Counted from the first letter of the stretch, positions 32,001-40,223 are shown. The stretch is DNA of 64,000 nt from Cellulomonas hominis (GCF_014201095.1 NZ_JACHDN010000001.1:3782001-3846000); one strand, 5' to 3'. Made by a program: numbers and translations. The notes: generated by a model not told the origin, from the sequence alone.

Positions 32001-33882
32001 CCGGACCATCCGGGCGACCGGCAACCACCGCTTCCTCGTGCAGGGCGGCTGGGTGCGCGTCGAACACCTGTCACTCGGCGACGAGCTGATGACCAGCGAG
32101 GGCTACGAGGCCCAGCAGTGGGACGGCTCCTACCGGCTGACCACCGGCGAACGTCAGGGGGCCCCCGGTCGCCTGTACGCACCCGGATCGGAGAACGTCG
32201 GCTACGTCGACGGCGGCCACGTCGCCCTGGCCGAGTGGACCGAGGCCACCCGGCAGGGCTCCGCGTGCGCTGCATGCGGCGTGAGCGGCGTCCGCCTCGA
32301 GCGCGCGCACCTCGACGGCGATCGGACCCACAACGCGCCGGGGAACCTCGCGTGGCTGTGCGTCAGCCACCACAAGGAGCACGACTACGAGGTCAACGGC
32401 CGCCGCCGGAAGTGGGAGAAGGGCTACGCGACCGGCACCTCGGCGATCGTGAGCATCGAGGCCGACGGCGTCACCGACACCTACGACCTCGAGATGGACG
32501 ACGAGGGCCACAACTTCATCGCCAACGGCATCGTCTCGCACAACAGCCACACCACCGCCTACGGTCTGCTGGCGTACTGGACCGCCTGGCTCAAGGCGAA
32601 CTGGCCTGCCGAGTTCGCCGCCGCGATCCTGGCCGCCACCGAGAGCGCCGACAAGCGCGCGAAGGCGATCCTGTCCATCCAGCAGGAGGGCATCGAGCTG
32701 CTGGCTCCGGACATCAACGTCTCCGGCGCTGCCACCCAGCCCGAGGGCGCCTCTGCGGTCCGGTTGGGGCTCTCGGAGGTCCGGGGCGTGGGCGCCAACG
32801 CGGCCGTGATCGTCGCTGAGCGGGAGGCGAACGGCCCCTTCACCGGCCTGGCCGACCTGCTCCTGCGGGTGCACGCTGCCCCGAAGGCCGCCGCAGACAC
32901 CGAGGCGGACCAGGAGCAGGAGCAGGAGGACGAGGCCGAGGTGGACCAGGCGACCGCGGAGGTCGGTGCGATCCTGCCGGTCAACGTCGTGGAGTCGCTC
33001 GTCGCAGCCGGCGCGCTGGACTCGTTCGGGCCGCGCCGCGGCCAGATGATGATCTCCCGGGCGATCCGCGAGCACCCCGACCTCGCAGTGCCGGACGTGG
33101 ACTGGGGGCTCCTGGAGCGATCGGGACGTCAGCGCATCGCGATCGGCGTCATCACCGGGCAGCATCCGCTGTCCCAGCTCGGAGCGCAGCTGCGCTCGTA
33201 CACCACCCCGAACGGGAGGTACGCACGCCCGGTCTCGACGGTCCACGCCGCCGCCGAGCGCGAGCAGGTGCTCCTGCTCGGCGTTCTCGCCGGGTACTCC
33301 GAGAAGGCCTACTCCAAGGGCCGCATGGCCAAGATCACCCTCGAGGGCACCCGCGGCGCCATCGACGGGGTGATGTGGGACGACGACCGTCAGCGGGTGG
33401 CTTTCGAGCCCGCAGTCGGTCAGGTGGTGGCCATCTCCGGCACGGTCCGCGTCCGCGAGATCGAGGTTGAGGACGAGGCGGGCGAGGTCGAGATCGTCTC
33501 GCGGCGCGAGCTGACCTTCCGCGACATGTGGCTTGTCCCGGTCGAGGACCCGGTCGTCAACCGCTTCGCCCTGGAGACCGACGAGCTCGCGATCGCCCCG
33601 GAGCGGATCGAGGAGGCTCCCGTCGCGGTGCTGTCGCTACCGTCGGCCGGGCCCCTGGAGGTGTACGCGCCACGGCTGCCCGAGGCGGTTGTGGCGACCC
33701 TCGGGCGGGCGCTGTACGACTGCCCGTGGACCGGCACGGACGTGGCCGGCGGGGTGTGGCTGTTCGGGCGCGGCCCGGATGCCGTCATCGTGACCGTCGG
33801 CAAGGTCACGGTCCACGCCCTGGAGAACGCGCGCGACCTCGCTCGCGCCAACAGCACGGACGGCTGGGTGCAGGCGGCGTGA
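29089..33882 (+). CDS. dnaE: DNA polymerase III alpha subunit with intein
   Basis: 1597 residues; about 1314 remain after removing a 283-residue intein, slightly longer than chromosomal DnaE1. Order: PHP domain with FVHLHTHTEYSPLDG (His11, His13, His15); palm with active site MPDVDVDFE at about 484-492 and the GRGSAAGS motif just before; fingers with EYQFNK-intein-SHTTAYGLLAYWTAWLKA; then helix-hairpin-helix and OB-fold region (ITLEGTRGAIDGVMWDD). It copies DNA and suggests the element replicates with its own polymerase. Leaderless start. Without splicing the fingers would be disrupted. Confidence 0.95.
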   Translation: MAESTTRGFVHLHTHTEYSPLDGMGRMSDLVKAAAADGNPAFADTDHGTLAGAWKLRKFCKAAGIKAIPGCEVYMAIGSRFKPETILVDADDESGDAIDDEKGTKGALGETRKKKKIYEHLTLLAYTPEGWRNLVRLHNSAQATYSPGGGGLAKPQPLMDFDLLEKYREGIIVLTGCLGGGVAGALVRAHKDPTHAGEHRAAARSYLTNLVRIFGDENVFVEVMDHGIPDQHLITEDLRAIAGEFGLRMVATNDSHYTHERHSKAHEAWLAVGTKKVLSSEKRFKFHGHGHHLRTEAEMRALFGGEAWWQAACDATVEIADRVHPDIFGETRLRLPVYPVAQLNPEFRPQNVDHDDTRAMSNAYFRFLVSKGAREREGLAPDERLSAEVNKRIAWEYNVIVTMGLADYFLIVRDVIEWCRSTRGLPTKAYPKGREGQKKPIRVGPGRGSAAGSYCSYALGIVLPHPIKNGLLFERFLDLLRVGMPDVDVDFEQGRRPEVIAYLVAMWGSDRVAQIGTFGMARTKAAINDAARVLEKQALGDKLSKLVPIEGGKPASIASLTDDAFLPGRDFRALVAKSGEDATAILELASAFEDVIKTPGIHASGVLIADEPMFDLVPLRRSARGKGAALNAPMITEWDGVDCDDYGLLKLDVLGLRNLDVVQFTVDSIKATTGEDVEPADIDPDCGDERAQAAWALLRAGRTAGVFQMESEGMTKLAMDSGPTCLDDLSTIVALYRPGPLGQGMDKHWAARKRGTEPLDYGIFTDDRDEQAAIAAVLDESLGVPVFQEQSMRLGDVVAGFGPNTRNRLRKAISKKKKDEIAAVGELWMENASKGVSNETGEPKVAFRPSSAQNLWDAIKSAGEYQFNKCLAGETVVTTGRHTDHEVAALYRRLHASDRRADGICPACLQRPSRIKTVLCDPCRQWRAMFNGRGFHVLSYDFADGRIRPKRVKDVHFNGRREVYRITLADGRTIRATGNHRFLVQGGWVRVEHLSLGDELMTSEGYEAQQWDGSYRLTTGERQGAPGRLYAPGSENVGYVDGGHVALAEWTEATRQGSACAACGVSGVRLERAHLDGDRTHNAPGNLAWLCVSHHKEHDYEVNGRRRKWEKGYATGTSAIVSIEADGVTDTYDLEMDDEGHNFIANGIVSHNSHTTAYGLLAYWTAWLKANWPAEFAAAILAATESADKRAKAILSIQQEGIELLAPDINVSGAATQPEGASAVRLGLSEVRGVGANAAVIVAEREANGPFTGLADLLLRVHAAPKAAADTEADQEQEQEDEAEVDQATAEVGAILPVNVVESLVAAGALDSFGPRRGQMMISRAIREHPDLAVPDVDWGLLERSGRQRIAIGVITGQHPLSQLGAQLRSYTTPNGRYARPVSTVHAAAEREQVLLLGVLAGYSEKAYSKGRMAKITLEGTRGAIDGVMWDDDRQRVAFEPAVGQVVAISGTVRVREIEVEDEAGEVEIVSRRELTFRDMWLVPVEDPVVNRFALETDELAIAPERIEEAPVAVLSLPSAGPLEVYAPRLPEAVVATLGRALYDCPWTGTDVAGGVWLFGRGPDAVIVTVGKVTVHALENARDLARANSTDGWVQAA
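31696..32544 (+). other. intein (HNH-containing) inside dnaE
   Basis: Residues 870-1152 of the DnaE product. Starts with Cys1 (CLAGETVVTTG), has the block-B-like ATGNHRFLVQGGWVRVEHL, and ends GHNFIANGIVSHN before Ser+1. The centre holds an HNH nuclease: CAACGVSGVRLERAHLDGD, then NLAWLCVSHHKEHDYEV. The N-terminal part also has two CxxC pairs (CPACL, CDPCR). The insertion point is FNK/SHTTAY, three residues past the well-known cyanobacterial split DnaE site. Confidence 0.93.
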
Positions 33883-33929
33883 GCACTCGAGGACCGACGC
33901 AGCCGGGGTGCTCACGCCGGCGTCACGAC

Positions 33930-33938
33930 GCCGCACAT
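33930..33938 (+). promoter_or_regulatory. GCCGCACAT promoter motif with 50-base leader
   Basis: Exact motif. Expected start 33948, before the gene at 33998. Confidence 0.65.
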
Positions 33939-33997
33939 AGACCCCTCAGAGCGCGCGACTCGCGCAGCCTGCCGAAACGACCCTGCTGGAGCACCAC

Positions 33998-34471
33998 ATG
34001 ACCGGTAGCACCGAGATCACCGCCGCCCGCGAGGGTGCGCGAGACCTCATCGCGCACATCATCCTTCGCTGCGGCGGCCGACCGGACGGGTCCATGGTCG
34101 CCGTCAGCTTCACCGGCGCGGAGGACGTCGCCGACGACCACCCGCTCGCCGTCGTCGACCTGTCGACGTCGGTGCCGGACCGACCGGCCGCCGAGACCGT
34201 CGCGCACCTGCGTAGGGCCGTCGCCGAAGCGGGCGCCGAGCGTGTCGCCCTGGTGGCCTTCGACCACGACGTCCCCCAGATGACCGTCCTGACCGGTCTG
34301 CTGGCCGTGACGGTCGGCCTGCCGACGCAGCGGCTGCTCGTCGCCGACGACATCTGGCTCGACCCGGACAACCCCTCTGTGAGCGGCGCGATGGCCGAGA
34401 TCTACGCCTCGCGGGCGGCCGTCTCGGCGGTCCTCGACGGCGTCGTGTTCCCCGTTCCGGAGATGCGGTGA
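33998..34471 (+). CDS. hypothetical protein, weakly DUF4192-like
   Basis: 157 residues. Alternating strands and helices ([60 protein letters not shown]) faintly recall the actinobacterial DUF4192 family, but the length is short and the match is not secure. Its stop overlaps the GTG of the prepilin peptidase gene by four bases. ATG 33998 has CTGGAGCACC upstream, a modest ribosome-binding site. Confidence 0.65.
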   Translation: MTGSTEITAAREGARDLIAHIILRCGGRPDGSMVAVSFTGAEDVADDHPLAVVDLSTSVPDRPAAETVAHLRRAVAEAGAERVALVAFDHDVPQMTVLTGLLAVTVGLPTQRLLVADDIWLDPDNPSVSGAMAEIYASRAAVSAVLDGVVFPVPEMR

Positions 34472-35274
34472 CCTCGACTCCCACCTGGTTGCTGCTGACG
34501 TACCTGGCCGGTGCGGGAGCGATCATGGCGTCCTACGCGGGCCTGGTCGCGGTTCGCGTCCCGCAGGGCCGCTCGAGCGTGACCGGCTCGTCGGCATGCG
34601 ACTCGTGCGGACACCGCCTCCGCCCGCAGCACAACGTGCCGGTGGTGTCGTGGCTGGCACTGCGCGGCCGGTGCCGCGACTGCGGGGCGCGGATCGGTGT
34701 TCGGCACCTGATCGTCGAGCTCGTTGGCGCCGCGGCGTTCGTCCTGATCGGTGTCGTCGCCCCGCCGTCGTTCGGCTGGCCGGTGGCGTGCACGGCCATG
34801 GTGCTGACGGTCGGCGGGCTCGCACTCTCGCTGATCGACATCGACACCAGGACCCTTCCGGACCGCGTCCTGCTGCCGTGGTCCGCGGTGCTGGTGGTCA
34901 CGATGGTGGCCGGGGCGATCGTCGCGGGGGACCTGGGGTCGCTCGCGCGCGCCGGGCTCGGGGGCTGTGCGCTGTTCGCGCTCTACTTCCTGGTCGCCGT
35001 GATCTACCCCGCTGGCATGGGGTTCGGCGACGTGAAGCTCGCGGCCCCGCTGGGAGCGGTGATGGCGTTCGCGAGCTGGCCTGTGCTCGCCGTCGGCGCG
35101 TTCTGCGCCTTCCTGCTGGGCGGGCTGGGTGCACTCGTGCTGGCGTTGCGTGGCCGGTTGCACCGCGGCACAGAGGTGCCGTTCGGCCCGTACATGGTCG
35201 CCGGCGCCTTCGTCGGTCTGCTCGTGGGCGACCCGGTCGCGCACTGGTACCTGACCGTCTTCGGGCTCGCCTGA
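34468..35274 (+). CDS. type IV prepilin peptidase (A24 family)
   Basis: 268 residues, about seven membrane segments. The N-terminal region has SACDSCGH and GRCRDCGA (zinc-binding Cys pairs). The catalytic Asp residues are in [12 protein letters not shown] and [10 protein letters not shown] (GxGD). It cleaves prepilin leaders and methylates the new N-terminus. No pilin or pilus ATPase is visible in the window, so the substrate may be encoded further left on the element or by the host. GTG 34468 is coupled to the upstream gene. Confidence 0.92.
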   Translation: MTSTPTWLLLTYLAGAGAIMASYAGLVAVRVPQGRSSVTGSSACDSCGHRLRPQHNVPVVSWLALRGRCRDCGARIGVRHLIVELVGAAAFVLIGVVAPPSFGWPVACTAMVLTVGGLALSLIDIDTRTLPDRVLLPWSAVLVVTMVAGAIVAGDLGSLARAGLGGCALFALYFLVAVIYPAGMGFGDVKLAAPLGAVMAFASWPVLAVGAFCAFLLGGLGALVLALRGRLHRGTEVPFGPYMVAGAFVGLLVGDPVAHWYLTVFGLA

Positions 35275-35284
35275 GCGGTGCCCT

Positions 35285-35293
35285 GCCGCACAT
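35285..35293 (+). promoter_or_regulatory. GCCGCACAT promoter motif with long leader before ssb
   Basis: Exact motif. Expected start 35303, leaving an 85-base leader to ssb at 35388. Confidence 0.6.
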
Positions 35294-35387
35294 ACGAGAC
35301 GTGCGGGACAAGTCCCGCCGGTTGACCGCCGATCAGGTCGCACAGGTAGAGCCGGATACGAACCGGACGTACAGCAGGAGGAAGTAC

Positions 35388-35909
35388 ATGGCTGGTGACA
35401 CCGTCATCACGGTGATCGGGAACCTGACCGCGGACCCGGAGCTGCGGTTCACGCCCGCAGGGGCGGCGGTCGCGAACTTCACCGTGGCGTCCACGCCGCG
35501 CACGTACGACCGCCAGAGCAACGAGTGGAAGGACGGCGACACGCTGTTCCTGCGCTGCTCGATCTGGCGGGAGGCGGCCGAGAACGCTGCCGAGTCGCTC
35601 ACCAAGGGCACCCGCGTGATCGTCCAGGGTCGCCTGATCCAGCGGACGTACGAGACCCGCGAGGGCGAGAAGCGGACCGTGTACGAGCTCGAGGTCGACG
35701 AGGTCGGCCCCTCGCTGCGGTACGCGTCGGCGAAGGTGACCCGCAAGGCCAGCAACGGCAACGGCGGCAACGGTCAGGCCCCTGCGGCGCCCGCGCAGGA
35801 CGGCGCGGTGCCGGCGCAGGCCGCCCCCGCGCAGGCCGCCGCCCCCGCGCAGGCCGCCGCTCCCGCGCAGGCCGCCGCCCCCGCGCAGGCGCCGACCGAG
35901 GAGTTCTGA
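35388..35909 (+). CDS. ssb: single-stranded DNA-binding protein
   Basis: 173 residues. OB fold at residues 1-115: [67 protein letters not shown]. Then an Asn/Gly linker and a low-complexity tail with four AAPAQ-type repeats. The tip is APTEEF rather than the usual DDDIPF-like end, so contact with host repair proteins may be altered. ATG 35388 follows AGGAGG. A very strong terminator follows. Confidence 0.95.
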   Translation: MAGDTVITVIGNLTADPELRFTPAGAAVANFTVASTPRTYDRQSNEWKDGDTLFLRCSIWREAAENAAESLTKGTRVIVQGRLIQRTYETREGEKRTVYELEVDEVGPSLRYASAKVTRKASNGNGGNGQAPAAPAQDGAVPAQAAPAQAAAPAQAAAPAQAAAPAQAPTEEF

Positions 35910-35925
35910 GCCTCCGGCTCACCTC

Positions 35926-35969
35926 ACGGAGCAGGCCCCCACCCCGTCGCGGGTGGGGGCCTGCTCCGT
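35926..35969 (+). terminator. 19-bp hairpin terminator after ssb
   Basis: Arms 35926-35944 and 35951-35969 pair perfectly (core GGAGCAGGCCCCCACCC) with a six-base loop, 17 bases after the ssb stop. Confidence 0.9.
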
Positions 35970-36002
35970 TCTCGGCGCATGTTCTGGTGGGGAGGAGGTG
36001 GC

Positions 36003-36800
36003 ATGCGCTACGTGAGTGTGTTCGTCGGGCTCGCCCTGGCGCTGGTCGGGGTGGTCGCGGCTGGAGGCGGCCTGCAGGGCCCGGTCGCCGGGATCGCAGA
36101 GCTGCGGCAGTGGATGGTCGCGGTGGCGATCCTGATCGTGCTCGGCGCGCTGACCCAGCGGCTCCGTGGCGCCGCAGTGGGCAGGTGGTCGGGCGCGGTC
36201 GACCCGCAGCGCATGTACTCACCCGAGCAGCGACGCGTGATCCACGAGCGCGCCGGCGGCCAATGCGAGTACACCGGGTGGGGCTGGCAGCGCTGCCGGT
36301 CGGCATCCGAGCACGCCGATCACCTGCACCCGCACGCCAAGGGCGGCGCGACCTCGCTGCGCAACGGGGTCGCAGCCTGCGCGCACCACAACACCTCGAA
36401 GGGGGCGAAGGTGCTCGCGCGCTCGAAGATCCGCTCCCTGGAGCGGCGTAGGCGGCGCTACTTCCCGAAGGGCGTCGATGTCCGGGTGGGGGAGATGTAC
36501 GACCTGGCCACCACGCGACGCGACGAGGGTCGCGTCGGTGCCGCGACCGCCGCGACACCACGCCGCGGACCCGGCGTGCCTGCCATGGCGTCGCCTCCGG
36601 TCCGCGTTCCGCCTGCGACCCCGGTGGTCGTTCCCGGGTGGGACGAGGTCGCTGAGGACCCGAGCGACGATACGGCGCCCTGGGGCTCGGCTCCTTCCGC
36701 CTCGCAGCCGGGCGCGACCCGGCCCGGGCCGTCGGCTGGGCACCGAGACACCGGCGGGCCGGCCCCGGGGACACGCCCGCCGGCGCCACCGCTGTGGTGA
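36003..36800 (+). CDS. membrane-anchored HNH endonuclease-like protein
   Basis: 265 residues. Two membrane segments lie at about 4-25 and 37-55 (VFVGLALALVGVVAAGGGL, WMVAVAILIVLGAL). An HNH domain follows at 75-130: GGQCEYTGWGWQRC (Cys pair), SEHADHLHPHAKGG (His), NGVAACAHHNTSKGA (Asn, His). The last 100 residues are a Pro/Gly/Ser-rich tail. ATG 36003 has GGAGGAGG four bases upstream. A nuclease held at the inner membrane could act on incoming DNA, for example against superinfection (inference). Confidence 0.85.
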   Translation: MRYVSVFVGLALALVGVVAAGGGLQGPVAGIAELRQWMVAVAILIVLGALTQRLRGAAVGRWSGAVDPQRMYSPEQRRVIHERAGGQCEYTGWGWQRCRSASEHADHLHPHAKGGATSLRNGVAACAHHNTSKGAKVLARSKIRSLERRRRRYFPKGVDVRVGEMYDLATTRRDEGRVGAATAATPRRGPGVPAMASPPVRVPPATPVVVPGWDEVAEDPSDDTAPWGSAPSASQPGATRPGPSAGHRDTGGPAPGTRPPAPPLW

Positions 36801-36909
36801 CGATCCCGCACCTGATGAGCCATCCGATGGACGTACCGCCAGATCGGCGCCTCCGGGGTCGTCACGGCCCCTAGGGTCGGCAGCACCAAGGTGACCGGCG
36901 GAGGAGCGC

Positions 36910-36990
36910 GTGGAGCCGATCGAGATGCACTTCCGCCAGCGCGCCCCGGTCGACGACACCGAGGTGCCGCCCGAGCGGTGCGGCGCGTGA
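36910..36990 (+). CDS. 26-residue peptide coupled to the CoiA-like gene
   Basis: GTG 36910 follows GGAGGAGCGC. The product starts MEPIEMHFRQRAPVDD. Its stop TGA overlaps the GTG start of the next gene by four bases, as at four or more other junctions in this element. It may be a translational leader rather than a functional protein. Confidence 0.5.
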   Translation: MEPIEMHFRQRAPVDDTEVPPERCGA

Positions 36991-38078
36991 CTGCCCGGCA
37001 CTCGCCGGCGCAGATCGCCGCATTCGCCGCGGGGGAGTCGGCTCAAGTCGTGGCGCGCGACCGCCGGGACGCGGCCCTCGTGTTCCTCCCGCGTGGGCAG
37101 GCCGACTCCGTGCGCGCCGTGGCCGTCGAGCACTACGAGTGCCCTATCCCGGGCTGCGACTCGCCGGTGCCGCTGTCGACCCGCGGCGGCTCGAAGCGCG
37201 ACCACTTCTGGCACCGGCGCCCGCACGCGCACCCGGGCGGGCCCGAGTCGTTGCACCACTTCCAGGCCAAGCATCTGGTCGCACAGTGGGCGCGCGCAGC
37301 CGCGGCCGCCGGTGGGGTGGAGGTAGCGGTCAACGAGGAGGAGTGGTCCTCGGACGTCCGCAGGCGACCTGACGTCCTGGCGACGTGGCCGGACGGCAGT
37401 CGCGTCGCCTTCGAGGTCGAGTACAAGTCCTTCCCGGTCGCCGCGTGGCGAGCGAAGGACGATGCCTACAGGGCTGCCGGCATCGTCCCAGTGTGGCTGT
37501 TCGGCCACACCCCTGAGCGCTACCTCAAGCCCGAGCGGCGCGCCGGGCGCGCGCGAGGCGAGGGGGAGCCGCCGGCGTTCCGCCTGACGGCGATCACGGC
37601 CTGTGCTGCCGAGCGCGGGCCGGTGCTGTTCATCAACCCGGTGCTCGGCCTGGTCGGGACGCTGTGGGACCGCGGCGAGGATCTCGAGACGGTGCGGGCA
37701 GAGGACCGGCGCTGGTTCATCTCGCGAGGTCGCAGGGTGGGCGATCCGCGCGCCGTCTCACCGAACCGGGACGCCAGCTTCGACCTCGCGCTCAGCGAGC
37801 TGCGTGCGTGCGCCCTCGACGTCAGCCGCGGGCTGGTGACGCCCACCATGTCGGCGATCGAGGTGGAGGCCCGTCGTGTGCAGGACGCCGCAGCCGCAGA
37901 CCGGGTGGCCATCACGTCGGCGGCGCGGGCAGCGCGTGCCAGTGGCCGGCGCGCGGTGGCTCGGCAGGTACGTTCTGTGGTCCCCGCGCCGCCCAGCGCG
38001 CCCGGCGCGCGATGCCGGGTCTGCGGGAACGAGCTCGACCCCATCCTCGCCGCCGCCGGCCGCCACGTCCTGTGCTGA
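36987..38078 (+). CDS. CoiA-like nuclease-fold protein
   Basis: 363 residues. N-terminal zinc-like YECPIPGCDSPV and KRDHFWHRRPHAH, then HHFQAKHLVAQW, and the PD-(D/E)XK core RRPDVLATW followed by VAFEVEYKSF and later VPVWLFGHTPERYL. This order is that of competence protein CoiA. The C-terminal third is helical and ends with CRVCGNELDPILAAAGRHVLC (two more Cys pairs). Roles in CoiA relatives are DNA uptake or recombination; here a DNA-processing role on the element is likely. Start by coupling at GTG 36987. Confidence 0.82.
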   Translation: MTARHSPAQIAAFAAGESAQVVARDRRDAALVFLPRGQADSVRAVAVEHYECPIPGCDSPVPLSTRGGSKRDHFWHRRPHAHPGGPESLHHFQAKHLVAQWARAAAAAGGVEVAVNEEEWSSDVRRRPDVLATWPDGSRVAFEVEYKSFPVAAWRAKDDAYRAAGIVPVWLFGHTPERYLKPERRAGRARGEGEPPAFRLTAITACAAERGPVLFINPVLGLVGTLWDRGEDLETVRAEDRRWFISRGRRVGDPRAVSPNRDASFDLALSELRACALDVSRGLVTPTMSAIEVEARRVQDAAAADRVAITSAARAARASGRRAVARQVRSVVPAPPSAPGARCRVCGNELDPILAAAGRHVLC

Positions 38079-38150
38079 GCCTGGTGAACCCGGGCGCGAG
38101 ACCCGGCTCGGTGGCTGAGAGGCGACCAGTGGGCCAGTCCTGCTGTGGGT

Positions 38151-38159
38151 GCCGCACAT
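38151..38159 (+). promoter_or_regulatory. GCCGCACAT promoter motif, leaderless GTG at 38169
   Basis: Exact motif, with GTG 38169 at the fixed distance. The last copy before the integrase. Confidence 0.7.
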
Positions 38160-38168
38160 CTACAGGCC

Positions 38169-38363
38169 GTGGAAGACCAGCACCCGACCCCGGCAGCAGA
38201 GCCTCAGGACCGGACCGACCCGGTCGGTGAGTCCGCCGCGTTCTGGCAGAAGGAGTTCGATGCCGCGGAGCCGCGGCCGATGGATCCTGCCGATGCTCAT
38301 CTCGCAGTGACGTTGATGGGCCAGTCGTCTGCCCCCGCGCGCACGCCGCGCCGGGCAAGCTGA
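38169..38363 (+). CDS. 64-residue acidic hypothetical protein
   Basis: A short polar protein (starting MEDQHPTPAAEPQDRTD, with FWQKEFDAAEPRPMDPADAHLAVTLMG). It ends seven bases before the convergent integrase gene stop. The start rests on the leaderless promoter spacing. It is placed where a recombination directionality factor might be, but nothing in the sequence proves that. Confidence 0.6.
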   Translation: MEDQHPTPAAEPQDRTDPVGESAAFWQKEFDAAEPRPMDPADAHLAVTLMGQSSAPARTPRRAS

Positions 38364-38369
38364 GCGCTC

Positions 38370-39782
38370 CTAGCGCCGCGTGATGGTGACCCGCTTGCTC
38401 GGGTCGTACTCGCCTGGCCCGCGATTCGCGCGGTCGATGACGACTTCCGCGAACTGCGCGATCAGCAGTCGGCGACTCGCGATCGGCAGTCCCTCCCAGC
38501 GTTCTCGCACCGCGGCGACGGTGCGGGCCGAGACGAACAGGCGGGCTACTGCGTTCTTCGCGGAGGACGCCAGCTTCTGCTCAAGGGCGTCCATCCGCGC
38601 CTCGAGCTTGGTGGCGAGGCGACGGTAGGTCGTCCAGTCGATCTCGCCATCGGCGAACCGCTGATCGACGACACCGAGACGGATGCGCGTCGCGTGCGCC
38701 TCGTCCTCCACCGCGGTGACCTTCTCGCGGTCGTCGCCCTCGGTGATCTGGACGATGTTCGTCGGGCGCGCGAGAAAGGCGATCATCCAGCCTTCGACCC
38801 ACGCATCGACGGAGGCCCTGGGCACCCAGATGTGCACGCTCGGACTCGAACACCGGTAGCGCAGCTCCCCGGTCCTGGTGTCACTGCTTGCGCGCACGGG
38901 CATGCCGCAAACGGCGCACGTCGCGACCCCCGACAGGAGGTTCTGGGCGGTGCGACCGCCCTTGATGTTGCCCTTCGTGCGCAGGGGATCGGTCAGGAGG
39001 CTGACCAGTGCGAGGTGGGTGGCCTCGTCCAGGATCGCCGGCCAGTCCCCGTTGGTGAACGTCTGCCCGTCGTAGACCCGGGTTCGGATGTACAGGGGGT
39101 TGAGCATGACGGACCGGACGCCGTTCGACGTCCAGCCGCGCTTGCCACGGCGCGCGCTCGACAGCCCGGCGTCCACCCACTCGCGAGCGATCTGGACGAG
39201 CGGAACTCCAGCGAGGACCTTGCGCGCCCCGTCCTGGATCGCCGCGGCCTCTTCCGGGACGATGGCTGACCGGTCGAGCGTGTAGCCGAACGCCCTGACG
39301 CCCGACGGCCAAGGCCGACCCTCGCTGGCGCGCTGCGCGTTGGCGGCGCGCTGGCGGTCCGACTTCCGCTCGGACTCCTGCCGAGCCATCAGCGCCATCA
39401 TCCCGGCAAGAGTGCGCCCATTCGGGTTCGACAAGTCGGCGTCGCCGATCGCTGTCACGAGCGCCACGCCGTGCTCGCGGCTGAGGGAGTCGATTCGCAC
39501 CCAGTCGTCCAGCGAGCGCGTGATGCGGTCGACCGCGTAGGCCAGGATGACGTCGATCTCGCCGCCAGTGGCCATCGCGAGGACGCGCTCGAAGGCGGGG
39601 CGCTCCTTGCCCGAGAAGGCCGAGATGGAGTTGTCTGACTCCACGGCGACGACCGTCCAGCCCCGGCTTCGAGCGAGCTGCCGACACATCTGCTCCTGGC
39701 GCTTCACGCCGGCTCCCTCGCCGGTGTGGTCCCGACTGATCCGCGTGTAGATCACGGCCCGACGCGGGCTCTCCGGGAGCAT
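38370..39782 (-). CDS. large serine recombinase (integrase)
   Basis: 470 residues. N-terminal resolvase domain: AVIYTRISRDHTGEG with catalytic Ser16, then ILAYAVDRITRSLDDW and NPNGRTLAGMMALMARQESE. Recombinase domain around GRPWPSGVRAFGYTLD to TSNGVRSVMLNPLYIRT. Zinc ribbon with CAVCGM and YRCSS. Then a coiled-coil segment. Large serine integrases join attP and attB without host factors. ATG 39782 lies about 20 bases from the element/host junction, the usual arrangement. It would carry out integration into spoU. Confidence 0.95.
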   Translation of the reverse strand: MLPESPRRAVIYTRISRDHTGEGAGVKRQEQMCRQLARSRGWTVVAVESDNSISAFSGKERPAFERVLAMATGGEIDVILAYAVDRITRSLDDWVRIDSLSREHGVALVTAIGDADLSNPNGRTLAGMMALMARQESERKSDRQRAANAQRASEGRPWPSGVRAFGYTLDRSAIVPEEAAAIQDGARKVLAGVPLVQIAREWVDAGLSSARRGKRGWTSNGVRSVMLNPLYIRTRVYDGQTFTNGDWPAILDEATHLALVSLLTDPLRTKGNIKGGRTAQNLLSGVATCAVCGMPVRASSDTRTGELRYRCSSPSVHIWVPRASVDAWVEGWMIAFLARPTNIVQITEGDDREKVTAVEDEAHATRIRLGVVDQRFADGEIDWTTYRRLATKLEARMDALEQKLASSAKNAVARLFVSARTVAAVRERWEGLPIASRRLLIAQFAEVVIDRANRGPGEYDPSKRVTITRR

Positions 39783-39809
39783 GGAAGTAGCATACTTTGA
39801 ACGAAGAAG
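39783..39809. other. right attachment-site junction (attR), approximate
   Basis: Between the integrase start and the point where the spoU coding frame becomes recognisable (KKVGAAFRSAAA; host homologues read NVGAaFRSA). The exact crossover dinucleotide cannot be set without the left end or an empty site. Confidence 0.6.
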
Positions 39810-40223
39810 GTCGGCGCGGCGTTCCGGTCCGCGGCGGCGATCGGCGTGGACGCCGTCCTGGTGACCCCGCGGTGCGCCGACCCGCTGTACCGGCGGTCCG
39901 TGCGGGTGTCGATGGGCACGGTGTTCCAGGTGCCGTGGACGCGGATCGACCCGTGGCCGGACGGCATCGCCCTGCTCCGGGACGCCGGGTTCGTCACCGC
40001 GGCGCTGGCGCTGTCGGACGACTCGGTCTCCCTGGACGCCCTGGAGGCCGACCCGCCGGAGCGGCTGGCGCTGGTGCTCGGGGCCGAGGGGGACGGGCTG
40101 AAGCCGGCGACGATCGCGGCGGCCGACGTGACGGTGCGGATCCCCATGGCGGGCGGGGTGGACTCGCTGAACGTGGCGGCCGCGGCGGCCGTGGCGTTCT
40201 GGGCGACGCGCGTGCGGGACTGA
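39801..40223 (+). pseudogene. 3' fragment of TrmH/SpoU RNA methyltransferase
   Basis: About 140 residues with the catalytic end of a SPOUT enzyme: VGAAFRSAAAIGVDAVLVTPRCADPLYRRSVRVSMGTVFQVPW, then LALVLGAEGDGL (motif 2) and VRIPMAGGVDSLNVAAAAAVAFW (motif 3, trefoil knot). An in-frame TGA at 39798-39800, contributed by the element, closes the frame. The missing N-terminal half should lie left of the element. A new GTG start at 39846 could give a shortened product lacking motif 1. Confidence 0.9.

Noticed and set aside
28360..32067. A 1235-codon open frame on the minus strand across dnaE
   Set aside because: It mirrors the dnaE codon pattern (third-position GC) and has a low-complexity composition with no motifs. 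A shadow of the real gene.
38169..38363. Recombination directionality factor
   Set aside because: Position fits, but the 64-residue protein shows no DNA-binding motif, so I left it as hypothetical.
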